DNA from: Rickettsiales bacterium
Lineage (GTDB): Bacteria; Pseudomonadota; Alphaproteobacteria; Rickettsiales; UBA1997
Direction: 5' to 3'
Assembly (NCBI GenBank): GCA_031268035.1
Contig: JAIRXW010000016.1
Span: 1-48,005 of the forward strand
Length of the DNA: 48,005 nt
Positions 17,001-25,072 of the stretch are shown one piece after another. Within the stretch, counting starts at the first letter, position 1, and each line of letters opens with the position of its first letter. The notes beneath the pieces were generated by a model. It was given only the letters and a program-made list of their open reading frames with translations, did no database searches and was not told the origin of the DNA. The position numbers and the translations under genes were made by a program.

Positions 17001-17075
17001 TGGGTCGTAGCCAAGTGGTAAGGCAACAGGTTTTGATCCTGTCAGGCGAAGGTTCGAATCCTTCCGACCCAGCCA
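17001..17075 (+). tRNA. trnQ: tRNA-Gln (anticodon TTG)
   Basis: The acceptor stem TGGGTCG (17001-17007) pairs with CGACCCA (17065-17071), with G as discriminator base and an encoded CCA at 17073-17075. The anticodon stem CAGG/CCTG encloses the loop TTTTGAT, giving anticodon UUG (reads CAA and CAG). The T arm GGTTCGAATCC is standard and the D loop contains AGTGGTA. The 3' CCA is genomically encoded. Confidence 0.97.
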
Positions 17076-17129
17076 AATTTACTGCAACTAATCTGGAGAT
17101 CAAAGAGTCTTATTCTAGTGAGAGATATT

Positions 17130-17855
17130 TTATATAAAGTCTTCGCCCAGATAAAATCTTTTAACATCTGGATTATTAATTATTTCGTCTCTGTTTCCAG
17201 AGGTCAGGATTTTCCCGTCGTAGACAACATAGGCTCTGTCGACAATGGCCAGTGTTTCTCTTATGCTGTGGTCCGTTATTAGAATACCTATGCCCATATT
17301 CTTTAGCTTCAGAATGATTCCAGTTATTTCTCTGATGGCTATAGGGTCTATGCCAGCAAATGGTTCGTCTAGAAGTATAAACAGAGGGTTCGAGGCTAGA
17401 GTTCTGGCTATCTCTACGCGTCTTCGCTCCCCTCCGGACAGAGAGGCCGCAATAGAATTTTTCAAATGGGAAAGGGAAAAATCATCGAGGAGCTGTTCCA
17501 GTCTTCTGGCCCTCTCCTTTCTATCTGGCTGGAAAATTTCTAGAATAGAGTAAATATTCATATACACAGTCATTCCCCTAAAAATCGAAGCCTCCTGGGG
17601 TAGATAGGCCAGACCCAGTCGCGCCCTTTTGTACATGGGAAAATTGGATACATCACTGTCGTTCAATAGAATTTGGCCGCCGTCAGCCCCTATAAGGCCT
17701 ATGGTCATGTAAAATATAGTTGTTTTGCCGGCTCCATTTGGTCCCAGTAGTCCAACCACTTCTCCCTGTTTGACCTCTAGGGTTACGTCCTGCACTATTG
17801 CTTTTCCGCCATAGTTTTTTACCAGATGGTTAATCTTTAGAGTGTTCTCCGTCAT
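17130..17855 (-). CDS. lptB: LPS export ABC transporter ATP-binding protein LptB
   Basis: The cytoplasmic ATPase (241 residues) that powers LptB2FG extraction of LPS from the inner membrane. Walker A GPNGAGKTT is at 38-46, the signature LSGGE at 139-143, Walker B FILLDEP at 159-165 and the switch histidine at 196 (TDHSIRE). The Q-loop text LPQEASIFRGMTVYMN is characteristic of LptB. The ATG at 17855 overlaps the lptA 3' end by 26 bases, so translation is probably coupled. It is the last gene of the operon starting at 22526; lptF, lptG and lptC are not here. Confidence 0.96.
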   Translation of the reverse strand: MTENTLKINHLVKNYGGKAIVQDVTLEVKQGEVVGLLGPNGAGKTTIFYMTIGLIGADGGQILLNDSDVSNFPMYKRARLGLAYLPQEASIFRGMTVYMNIYSILEIFQPDRKERARRLEQLLDDFSLSHLKNSIAASLSGGERRRVEIARTLASNPLFILLDEPFAGIDPIAIREITGIILKLKNMGIGILITDHSIRETLAIVDRAYVVYDGKILTSGNRDEIINNPDVKRFYLGEDFI

Positions 17856-18396
17856 CTTTTTTATTTTCCAATTCGTTGATGTTATCCATGATTATTAGTA
17901 TTCCCCTATCCACTTCGTTTTCTCTGTCCCTCTCGCTAGGTACACTAATTTCCTCCGTATTAGTGTCGTAAATTGCCCTATCTGCAAATATAATCGTGTT
18001 CTTCTCTTTCAGCACAACGTTATCACTGATGACTAGAATTGAGTTTATAAAATCATAGTTTCCTCTGTCCCCACTGATTTTAACGCCTCTGGGGTTTGTG
18101 GCCACAAGGCCGGTCATATCCATAGAGTTCGGATTAATTTTACCATCAATATTTATATAGTGCACCGTTAGAGTTTTTTTAACAAAAATTTTTAGCCCCT
18201 TATTTTCTATGCTAATGTTCCCATTGAAAACCATTATATTTTCGTTTTTTTTGATTCTGATTTCATCTGCTCTAATCGTTGTGGTGTTTCCCACTCTGAA
18301 CTCCTCCGAAAAGCAATCCCAACCGGGGCTTAGAACAATGGCCAATAGCAGTGGGACAGCTAGATACCTACAGTTCCAGTGATTTACGTATTTCAT
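17830..18396 (-). CDS. lptA: LptA/OstA-like periplasmic LPS transport protein
   Basis: A 188-residue exported protein. The signal peptide (YLAVPLLLAIVLSPGWDCFS) is followed by an OstA-like beta-jellyroll with TIRADEIRIKKNENIMVFNGNISI and GDRGNYDFINSILVISDNVVLKEKNTIIFADRAIYD, the repeated strand pattern that builds the LPS bridge between LptC and LptD. The C-terminus is acidic and lysine-rich. The ATG at 18396 lies inside the lpxB 3' end (29-base overlap), and no later start keeps the signal peptide. Position between lpxB and lptB supports the assignment; an LptC-like role is less likely. Confidence 0.88.
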   Translation of the reverse strand: MKYVNHWNCRYLAVPLLLAIVLSPGWDCFSEEFRVGNTTTIRADEIRIKKNENIMVFNGNISIENKGLKIFVKKTLTVHYINIDGKINPNSMDMTGLVATNPRGVKISGDRGNYDFINSILVISDNVVLKEKNTIIFADRAIYDTNTEEISVPSERDRENEVDRGILIIMDNINELENKKDDGEHSKD

Positions 18397-19540
18397 CGGC
18401 GATTACCTGCGATGGCGAACTATTGGCTTTGTAACCTAGATTTTTTAGAATTTCCAGATTATTTTCAACCTGTCTGTCTCTAGATTTTTCATCCTCTATA
18501 AGTTCTATGGCGCTTTTCTCTATGTTTTTTATCGTGCATCTACGAAGAATTAGTTCTGGAATTATTTCTCGACCAGCTAGGATATTTACTAGATTTACAT
18601 AAATTTTGCCAGATTTTATTTTCAGTAGTAGGCTAGCCAGAATATTTGTTAGAAAGTTAAATTTATACACAATAACAAGTGGTACGGCGTGGGCCGCTAT
18701 TTCCAAAGTATTTGTTCCGGATTTCGCCAGGGCCAGTAGAGTTTTCTCTAAAATATTTTCTTTCTCCTCCTGTTCGGCCACCACATCTATATAGTCAATA
18801 TTTCTAGCTTCCAGATATTTTTTCACCGGAGCGGTTGTGTCTTCGGTGGTGAAGACACTGTAGTGAAAATTATATTTTTTTCTGAGGTTTTTTGTGACTT
18901 CAACCATTAGCGGCAGTATGCGATTCACCTCTCCGATCCTGCTACCCGGAGTTAGCAGGATGGTTTTACCGGTTCTATGGGCTAGAAGCCCAGTGTTCTC
19001 ATCCCCGCGAGACGTATCCTCGGAGGGTTTTTTTTCGAAAATTGGATGGCCTACAAAAATTGTTTTTAGGCCATATTTTTCAAAATAGGGCGGTTCAAAG
19101 GGCAATATGCAGAATAGCCCATTGTAAATTTTGGCGATTTTTTTCGCCCTTCCCGCCCTGTAGAACCAAACACTGGGTGCCACCAGATGAAAAATTTTTA
19201 TTCTATTTTTTCCGGCCAGTTTCCTGATTTTCTTTGCGATTCTGAAACAGAAATCCGGTGAATCTATTGTCAATATGGCGTCCTGGGATGTTTCCACAGC
19301 AAATTTTGCAATTTTTTCTATGATCTTCATAATTTTAAATAGTCTGGGCAATATTTCAAAAAACCCCATCACAGAGGTATCTGCTATGGGGAAAAGGCTC
19401 TTTTGCCCACTTTTTTCCTCCATCAGAGACCCTCCGGCCACGCTTATTTCAAATATATTTTTGTCCAGTTGCTCTATGATCTTCGAGCCCAGAAGATCCC
19501 CAGATTTTTCACCGGCTATCAGAAGTATTTTTTTCTTCAT
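18368..19540 (-). CDS. lpxB: Lipid-A-disaccharide synthase LpxB
   Basis: A GT19 glycosyltransferase (390 residues) that joins UDP-2,3-diacylglucosamine and lipid X into the tetra-acylated disaccharide at the inner face of the inner membrane. Signatures: IAGEKSGDLLGSKI at the N-terminus, the active-site region TIDSPDFCFRI, APSVWFYRAGRAKKI, LPFEPPYFEKYG followed by FVGHPIFEK, LTPGSRIGEVNRILP, and AKSGTNTLEIAAHAVPLVIVYK. The start overlaps the rodA stop by four bases. lpxA and lpxI are in a separate unit at 35.2-36.9 kb, so the usual lpxD-fabZ-lpxA-lpxI-lpxB cluster is dispersed. Confidence 0.96.
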   Translation of the reverse strand: MKKKILLIAGEKSGDLLGSKIIEQLDKNIFEISVAGGSLMEEKSGQKSLFPIADTSVMGFFEILPRLFKIMKIIEKIAKFAVETSQDAILTIDSPDFCFRIAKKIRKLAGKNRIKIFHLVAPSVWFYRAGRAKKIAKIYNGLFCILPFEPPYFEKYGLKTIFVGHPIFEKKPSEDTSRGDENTGLLAHRTGKTILLTPGSRIGEVNRILPLMVEVTKNLRKKYNFHYSVFTTEDTTAPVKKYLEARNIDYIDVVAEQEEKENILEKTLLALAKSGTNTLEIAAHAVPLVIVYKFNFLTNILASLLLKIKSGKIYVNLVNILAGREIIPELILRRCTIKNIEKSAIELIEDEKSRDRQVENNLEILKNLGYKANSSPSQVIADEIRKSLEL

Positions 19541-20670
19541 AGTTGGGTAAGGTTTTTAATTTCTCTATCCGAATGTATCTGCACATTCAGCACAAAACTT
19601 ATGGATATTAGAGAAGACACAGTCACACTCCCCCCGTAGGAGAACAGGATCAGAGGAGTGCCGACAACCGGCAGCAGACCGATTATCATACCTATATTTA
19701 TGAAAAAATGGCAGAAAAAGTTTACAAGTACACCGGCAACTATGGTTTTTCCAAACGTATTATTACATCTAATTATAGTGTGGATAAACATAGAAAACAG
19801 CAGGAGGTAGAGGAAAATCACAAGAACACCGCCCATGAAGCCAAATTCTTCGCAGAACACGGTGAATATGAAGTCGGTGTGTCTTTCGGGCAGGAATTCC
19901 AATTGCCCCTGGGTTCCCTTGATGAAGCCTTTTCCCCAAAAACCGCCGGATCCTATGGCTATTTTTGATTGCATTATGTTGTAGCCGCTATTTAGAGGAT
20001 CACTATCCGGATCCAGAAATACCATAATTCTTTGTTTTTGATAATCACGGAGAGCAAATTGCCATAGGACGGGCGCCGCAAGAAGGATTAAAAATAAACA
20101 GATAAAGAATTTTTTAACCTGCACTCCCACGAAGAACATAATAGATACGCCCACTGCCATTAAAATTAGTGCAGTGCCGAGATTCGGCTGCCTTAGAATC
20201 AGACCACAGGGAACCAATATCAGCATAATTGGCACTAGCAATGTTTTGTTTTCCTGAATGTTCTTAAGGTCCGTCTGGAAAAAATATCTGGCCAGAGCCA
20301 AGATGGTAAAAATTTTTATAAATTCTGATGGCTGTATTTTTGTAAAACCTAGGTTCAGCCATCTAGTGGCCCCCATCGATCTGTAGCCAGAAATTTCAAC
20401 TATCACCAATAGAATTAGTCCAAAGGCGTAGATTCTATAGGAGTTTTTAAACCAAAAATTTATATCCGTTACGGCTATAATCAAACAGAGGGGGAAAGAA
20501 ATGATAAAATGAATGATCTGTCTCAGAGCCCAGGGCCGCATACTTCCATTCCCAACGGAGTAAAGCATAGCAACCCCAAAGGAAAATATAGTGCAGACCG
20601 TTAATATCATATTCACATTAATTTTTGGAATTTTATCTGCCCAAAAAACTCTAAGTGTATTGTAGCTCAT
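19537..20670 (-). CDS. rodA: Rod-shape SEDS peptidoglycan glycosyltransferase RodA
   Basis: A 377-residue polytopic membrane protein of the SEDS family that polymerises lipid II during elongation together with a class B PBP. It has about ten hydrophobic segments and the landmarks GATRWLNLGFTKIQPSEFIKI, RQPNLGTALIL, DPDSDPLNSGYNIMQSKIAIGSGGFWGKGF and LPERHTDFIF, which holds the catalytic aspartate, plus VGTPLILFSYGGS near the C-terminus. RodA is preferred over FtsW by the DPDSDPLNSGYN and ERHTDFIF text. It overlaps both neighbours by four bases. The usual partner mrdA (PBP2) is not adjacent; instead an ankyrin-repeat protein precedes it. Confidence 0.95.
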   Translation of the reverse strand: MSYNTLRVFWADKIPKINVNMILTVCTIFSFGVAMLYSVGNGSMRPWALRQIIHFIISFPLCLIIAVTDINFWFKNSYRIYAFGLILLVIVEISGYRSMGATRWLNLGFTKIQPSEFIKIFTILALARYFFQTDLKNIQENKTLLVPIMLILVPCGLILRQPNLGTALILMAVGVSIMFFVGVQVKKFFICLFLILLAAPVLWQFALRDYQKQRIMVFLDPDSDPLNSGYNIMQSKIAIGSGGFWGKGFIKGTQGQLEFLPERHTDFIFTVFCEEFGFMGGVLVIFLYLLLFSMFIHTIIRCNNTFGKTIVAGVLVNFFCHFFINIGMIIGLLPVVGTPLILFSYGGSVTVSSLISISFVLNVQIHSDREIKNLTQL

Positions 20671-22526
20671 TTCAGTGTGACTCCTCTAGTTTTCATCATA
20701 TTTGTCAAATACTGCTGTATTCTGCCTCTGTTATATCCCAGGCAAAGACTATAGGCCGTCTTGCCATCACTATCCTCGATATCCATTTTTGCTCCATTTT
20801 TTAATAGTTCATAGGCGATATTTTCATGGTTTTTTACTATAGCAAGCATCAAAGGTGTTCTTCCCGAAGAATTTTGGCTGTCAATAGCGGAACCACTCTC
20901 TATCAATAGTTTCACCAGATCGATGTTGCCGGTATTGACAGCCACATGCAGGGGGGTGTTTAGATCTCTGCCCTGTTTGTTTATACTGGCCCCGCTATAG
21001 ATTAGATAGCGCACTATGTAATAACTGCCGTTTTCTATGGAAAATTCCAAAACAGTTCTATCGCTGTCAACGAAAAAATCCGAATTACCGACGCTCTCGA
21101 TGATACCCCGGAGCGCCGCCAGATCGTTGGCGACTATGGCCTTTTTAGCCGTGTCCTGGATATCCTCCAGGCTGGTAATGTTTGGGATGTGCGCGTTGGA
21201 TTCAGATCTTTTGAACGTCAGTAATTCTTCCGGGATATCGCTAGTGCGAAAATTTTTTATATTTTTAGTGGAGGCATAGAGCACGGGTATGTCTTTGTTG
21301 TTGGCTATATCGGATTTTTTGAGATTTATTTTCTCGCTTTCTCTGAGCAAATTTGAATATTGCTCTGAAAATAAAAAATCCTCCGAAACACCGCTGTCCG
21401 TTATATTATATATTTTTTCTAAAATCCCCTCATCCTTCGTTTCATTTTTTTTTGGTTTTCTCTTTCTAACCACTGGTGTTTCGCCATTTTTATCATCAAA
21501 ATTTGCTGTTCCCTCCTGTTTTTTCCCAGTTCTAATTATTTCTTTATCAGATTCAGATTTTTTTTCTCCCTGTTTTTTTTCGAGCCTGTCCAGTTCGGGG
21601 GTCAGAGAACCATCCTTTGTTTTCATACCTGCGTCCGTCTGATTTTGTTCAGTTTTATCCATATCGTTGTTGTCCTCACCGTCTATGCTTGGGGGGTTAG
21701 CCAATTCTGCATCTGGAGCGTTTCGTCTGTATTTGCGTCTGGTTTTACCTTTGTCCTTTGGGCTCTTATCTTTTTCGCTGTTTTCGTCGGTTTTTTTAAT
21801 TTGCTCTTCGGCCAGCGGCACTATATTTTTGTAGCCCTCGTCATCTGTTCTGTTTCTCCTCATATGTTTGCCGGGCTTCTGCTCTGTCTTTTCGATTTCT
21901 CCTTCTCCGATTTTCTTTTCTTCGGCCGAATCTTCGTCCTTCGGCTCTTTAACTTTCTTTTCTTCGGCTAAATCCCCATCCTTCGGCTCTGTTTTCTCTT
22001 CGGTTGTTTCTGGGATGTTTTTTGGATATTCGCTGTCCTCCTCTAGACTAGGGCCCGTCCCATTTTCTCCGTCAGGAGAGTTATCCAGATCGGGTTCGTT
22101 TTTTTCCAAAGTATTCCTGGGAATTTCAGGTTTATTGTCCACAGTGACATCGGTGGCTGTCTGTCCGGTTTCCCCCGTGTTTTTAGTTTTTTCCGCTCCG
22201 GTTTCAGTTTGGGAATTTTCCGATTCCCCGTCTCCATTTGTTTTTTCTGGGTTGGTTTCTATTCCATCGTTCGTGTTCGATTTTTTGATGTCCTGGTCTG
22301 CGCTGGGAGCTCCCTCTTCAGTTTCATCTGTATTTTCGAGCAGAGGTTCAAAATCCTCATCCCTGAGGCCACTTTTCGGATCTCTCAGAGTCTCTTCATT
22401 AAAAATTTTATTTTTAAACTCCTGGCGCTTTTTTTCATCCTCTGTGTTTGATCCAAAGACTATACTGGCTACTCCATAATTAAGCAAAGTAAGCAAAATA
22501 ACTAGGACTCGGTTCCAGTAAACCAT
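20667..22526 (-). CDS. Exported ankyrin-repeat protein with long charged disordered region
   Basis: A 619-residue protein with an N-terminal hydrophobic signal or anchor (VLVILLTLLNYGVASIVFG), then about 350 residues of low-complexity Glu/Lys/Asp/Asn/Thr sequence with imperfect short repeats such as AEEKKVKEPKDED and AEEKKIGEGEIEKTE. Ankyrin repeats follow at about 465-610 (for example NTPLHVAVNTGNIDLVKLLIESG and RTPLMLAIVKNHENIAYELLKNG). It is probably a periplasmic protein-binding factor or a surface or secreted protein. It heads the operon and overlaps rodA by four bases, so its product is made in step with RodA. I do not know a described homologue with this architecture in this position. 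Confidence 0.85.
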   Translation of the reverse strand: MVYWNRVLVILLTLLNYGVASIVFGSNTEDEKKRQEFKNKIFNEETLRDPKSGLRDEDFEPLLENTDETEEGAPSADQDIKKSNTNDGIETNPEKTNGDGESENSQTETGAEKTKNTGETGQTATDVTVDNKPEIPRNTLEKNEPDLDNSPDGENGTGPSLEEDSEYPKNIPETTEEKTEPKDGDLAEEKKVKEPKDEDSAEEKKIGEGEIEKTEQKPGKHMRRNRTDDEGYKNIVPLAEEQIKKTDENSEKDKSPKDKGKTRRKYRRNAPDAELANPPSIDGEDNNDMDKTEQNQTDAGMKTKDGSLTPELDRLEKKQGEKKSESDKEIIRTGKKQEGTANFDDKNGETPVVRKRKPKKNETKDEGILEKIYNITDSGVSEDFLFSEQYSNLLRESEKINLKKSDIANNKDIPVLYASTKNIKNFRTSDIPEELLTFKRSESNAHIPNITSLEDIQDTAKKAIVANDLAALRGIIESVGNSDFFVDSDRTVLEFSIENGSYYIVRYLIYSGASINKQGRDLNTPLHVAVNTGNIDLVKLLIESGSAIDSQNSSGRTPLMLAIVKNHENIAYELLKNGAKMDIEDSDGKTAYSLCLGYNRGRIQQYLTNMMKTRGVTLK

Positions 22527-22533
22527 GGGCTCA

Positions 22534-22546
22534 TTGTAATTTACAA
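22534..22546. promoter_or_regulatory. Palindrome at the divergent ankyrin-rodA / murJ start
   Basis: TTGTAA-T-TTACAA is a perfect 13-base palindrome, placed over the expected transcription start of the minus-strand operon (about 22543) and upstream of murJ. The position suits an operator controlling both sides. Confidence 0.4.
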
Positions 22547-22549
22547 CAC

Positions 22550-22578
22550 GTTATATACATTTTTAGAAATAAAATCAA
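22550..22578 (-). promoter_or_regulatory. Promoter of the ankyrin-rodA-lpxB-lptA-lptB operon
   Basis: On the minus strand TTGATT (22578-22573), a 17-base spacer and TATAAC (22555-22550) lie just upstream of the ATG at 22526. No other good promoter is evident before lptB, so the five genes are probably one transcript. Confidence 0.6.
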
Positions 22579-22590
22579 GTTCCCCAGTCT

Positions 22591-24117
22591 ATGAATTTTC
22601 CGATGTCCAGTATCATAATAGCCATGAGTACTTTACTGTCGAGATTGTTTGGCCTACTCAGGGATATATGTTTTGCCAAATATATTGGAACCGGTTCAGC
22701 ATCAGATATTTTTTTTGTCGCCTACAGAATTCCAAATTTTTTTCGCATTGTGTTTGCCGAGGGAGCATTTAGTGCCGCCTTTGTGCCAATTCTATCCAGC
22801 TATATGATGGACAGAGACAAATTAAAAACTTCCCAATTCCTAAAAAATATGTTTTCTCTGCTTTTCTACTCTGTTCTTGTCTTCACTCTGCTGGCCGAAT
22901 TACTTATGCCGCAAATCATGGCTCTCTTTGCCTCGGGCTTTTCTGGGAATTCCGAAAAATATAGGTTGGCAGTGGCGCTAGCCAGAATAACTTTCCCCTA
23001 CCTAATTTTCATATCCCTCGCGAGTTTTATGGCCGGGATTCTGCACGCCCACGAAAGATTTTTTATGGTGGCTATAAATCCTCTTTTACTAAATTTAATA
23101 TTCATCATCTCTTCTCTACTGTCCTCTGTATTTTCCTGGGACATTCTAACTGTGTTATCTGTGGCTGTTCTAGCGGGTGGTGCTCTGCAATTTATTTCCC
23201 TGTATCTGGCTGTGCTTGGTCGAAATATCCTGATTTATCCGACAAAAATAAAATTGGACCAGATGACAGGAAAATTTGTGCGAAATTTTTCCTCGGCTCT
23301 CCTGAGCAGTGGCGTTGATCAGCTGAATTCAATAGTTTCCTCCATAATTCTTTCCAGGACAGTGGGAGCAATATCCCATGTCTACTATGCGGACAGGATA
23401 ATTCAACTGCCCATATCTCTGATAGGGACTGCGCTGGGGGTCGGCATATTGCCTCTGCTGTCGAAGAAAATAAAACAGAATGCCGATGATATATTTGAAA
23501 TTCAGGAAAATGCGCTGCTGGTGGCGTTATTTTTGGGTTTACCTCTTATGATTTGCCTGTATAAAATGTCCTACCTATTTGTGCCCATTCTGTTCGAAAG
23601 AGGTGAGTTTTCCAGGGTTTCGTCGTTGGCTGTGGTGAGATGCATAAAAATATATGCCTACGCCCTTCCGCCATTTATACTGTCCAAGATACTTCAGAGC
23701 CTATTTTTTTCTATGGGGGATACGAAAACGCCAATGATTTCGGCACTTTTGTCCCTGGTCTCCAATGTCACAGTGGCTCCAATTCTGGCAAAATACTTTG
23801 GCTATGAGGGAGTGATAGTCTCCTCGGTGTTGGCGGCCTACTTAGATTTTGCTTCACTGCTGATAATTCTTCTGGCCAAAAAACGGTTGGTTCTTTCGGA
23901 AAAATTTTTACCCAATGTCGCTAAGATTTTCTACGCTCTAATTTTTATGTCTCTGACTCTGGGAGCCTGCGACAAATTTATACCTCTGGGCCAATTCATT
24001 GCTCCGGGATTTATGAAGCTTTTCTTGGCTGGTGTTCTGTCGGCTTCAGTGTATATGGGAATTTCCTATATAACAGGAATACTCAATCCTAAAAAATATG
24101 CTCCAACTGGTCCGTAG
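22591..24117 (+). CDS. murJ: Lipid II flippase MurJ
   Basis: A 508-residue MOP-superfamily membrane protein with about 14 hydrophobic segments, which flips lipid II across the inner membrane. Signatures: STLLSRLFGLLRDICFAKYIG, SDIFFVAYRIPNFFRIVFAEGAFSAAFVP with the conserved arginine, ARITFPYLIFISLASFMAGILHAHERFF, and the later ILFERGEFS and FFSMGDTKTPMISA. Two in-frame ATGs (22591 and 22603) are possible starts, and neither has a clear ribosome-binding site. The 3' end overlaps the M20 peptidase gene by 20 bases. It faces away from the rodA operon across a 64-base promoter region, placing two lipid II handling proteins under one regulatory spot. Confidence 0.96.
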   Translation: MNFPMSSIIIAMSTLLSRLFGLLRDICFAKYIGTGSASDIFFVAYRIPNFFRIVFAEGAFSAAFVPILSSYMMDRDKLKTSQFLKNMFSLLFYSVLVFTLLAELLMPQIMALFASGFSGNSEKYRLAVALARITFPYLIFISLASFMAGILHAHERFFMVAINPLLLNLIFIISSLLSSVFSWDILTVLSVAVLAGGALQFISLYLAVLGRNILIYPTKIKLDQMTGKFVRNFSSALLSSGVDQLNSIVSSIILSRTVGAISHVYYADRIIQLPISLIGTALGVGILPLLSKKIKQNADDIFEIQENALLVALFLGLPLMICLYKMSYLFVPILFERGEFSRVSSLAVVRCIKIYAYALPPFILSKILQSLFFSMGDTKTPMISALLSLVSNVTVAPILAKYFGYEGVIVSSVLAAYLDFASLLIILLAKKRLVLSEKFLPNVAKIFYALIFMSLTLGACDKFIPLGQFIAPGFMKLFLAGVLSASVYMGISYITGILNPKKYAPTGP

Positions 24118-25072
24118 GTTAGTTGCCATTCCTAGCTACAGCGGCAACTCAGAGGCAATGGTCAGCTGTCTTGACCTATGCAGAAGGTTTCTACCAAAAA
24201 ATCTGGGCATCTACGGAAAGGAATTTGTGAACAGTGGCCATCGATCTCTAGTGCTTTCGAATGTTGATGGGTTGAAATTTGATGTCATTAGCCCGGGTCA
24301 CATTGATGTGGTCCCATCTAAAACATATGAAATGAAAATCGACGGAGGGAAAATATTTGGGCGCGGTGTATTTGATATGAAAAGTTTTGTTGCTAGCAGT
24401 TTGATCAATCTGTGGCATGTGGCCACCCAGAGTGGCGGTAATATCAGATATGCCGTGGTGATAACTTCGGATGAGGAAATAGGCGGGAGAGATGGGATGG
24501 GCCATCTAGTTAGAGATTTAGGTCTAGAAACTCAATTAGTTTTGGACAGCGACAGCGGCAAAAACATACACAATGTGGTCCAGGAAAATCTTGGTGCCAT
24601 CACTATAAAACTTCACGGGGAGGAAGATTCTATAAATAGAACAGTTAGAAATATTAAAAACAAATTTGCCGATAACCACTGTGAAAGTTACGGCAGCGAG
24701 GTGGACGTTAATTTTGCTAGCGACTCCATAGAGACGGACATTGGCGACTGCCTGGAGCCCGCTGTAACATTTGATGTGCTTATGCTCAATGACTACAGGA
24801 AACACAATATTTTCAACAGGCCCCACTGCCTCTATAGAGAAATTTCCGAAAAAAATGGGGTGGTCCTAGAATACGTGACTAGCAGCGGCACAAATGATTC
24901 CAGATATTTTTTCGACTGCAGCGAAACCAGCATAATTAGCCATCAGGCTAGCGGCGGAGGCAATCACCAGGAGAACGAATGGCTGGATGTGGAATCATTG
25001 TATAGATTCAATAGAATCCAAAGAGAATTTTTAATGGCGCTTGGCGGATCCCATTCTCTAGCATTATTTTGA
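24098..25072 (+). CDS. M20 family metallopeptidase, DapE-like
   Basis: A 324-residue M20 dinuclear zinc hydrolase. Ligand motifs are GHIDVVP, GRGVFDMKS, SDEEIGG (catalytic and bridging acids) and the C-terminal NHQENEWLDVESL. The text VTSSGTNDSRYFFD resembles the STSGGTSDGRF segment of succinyl-diaminopimelate desuccinylase, so DapE is the best guess, which would supply meso-diaminopimelate for peptidoglycan and lysine. At 324 residues it is about 50 shorter than usual DapE, mainly in the lid domain, and the middle ligand region reads LDSDSGK in place of the common GEP. Acetylornithine deacetylase or a peptidase are alternatives. It overlaps murJ by 20 bases and the convergent AsmA-like gene by 9. 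Confidence 0.82.
   Translation: MLQLVRRLVAIPSYSGNSEAMVSCLDLCRRFLPKNLGIYGKEFVNSGHRSLVLSNVDGLKFDVISPGHIDVVPSKTYEMKIDGGKIFGRGVFDMKSFVASSLINLWHVATQSGGNIRYAVVITSDEEIGGRDGMGHLVRDLGLETQLVLDSDSGKNIHNVVQENLGAITIKLHGEEDSINRTVRNIKNKFADNHCESYGSEVDVNFASDSIETDIGDCLEPAVTFDVLMLNDYRKHNIFNRPHCLYREISEKNGVVLEYVTSSGTNDSRYFFDCSETSIISHQASGGGNHQENEWLDVESLYRFNRIQREFLMALGGSHSLALF

Noticed and set aside
21289-22479. Long plus-strand frames rich in Ser and Phe opposite the ankyrin gene
   Set aside because: They mirror the Glu/Lys-rich low-complexity coding strand (GAA/AAA read as TTC/TTT) and have no independent support.
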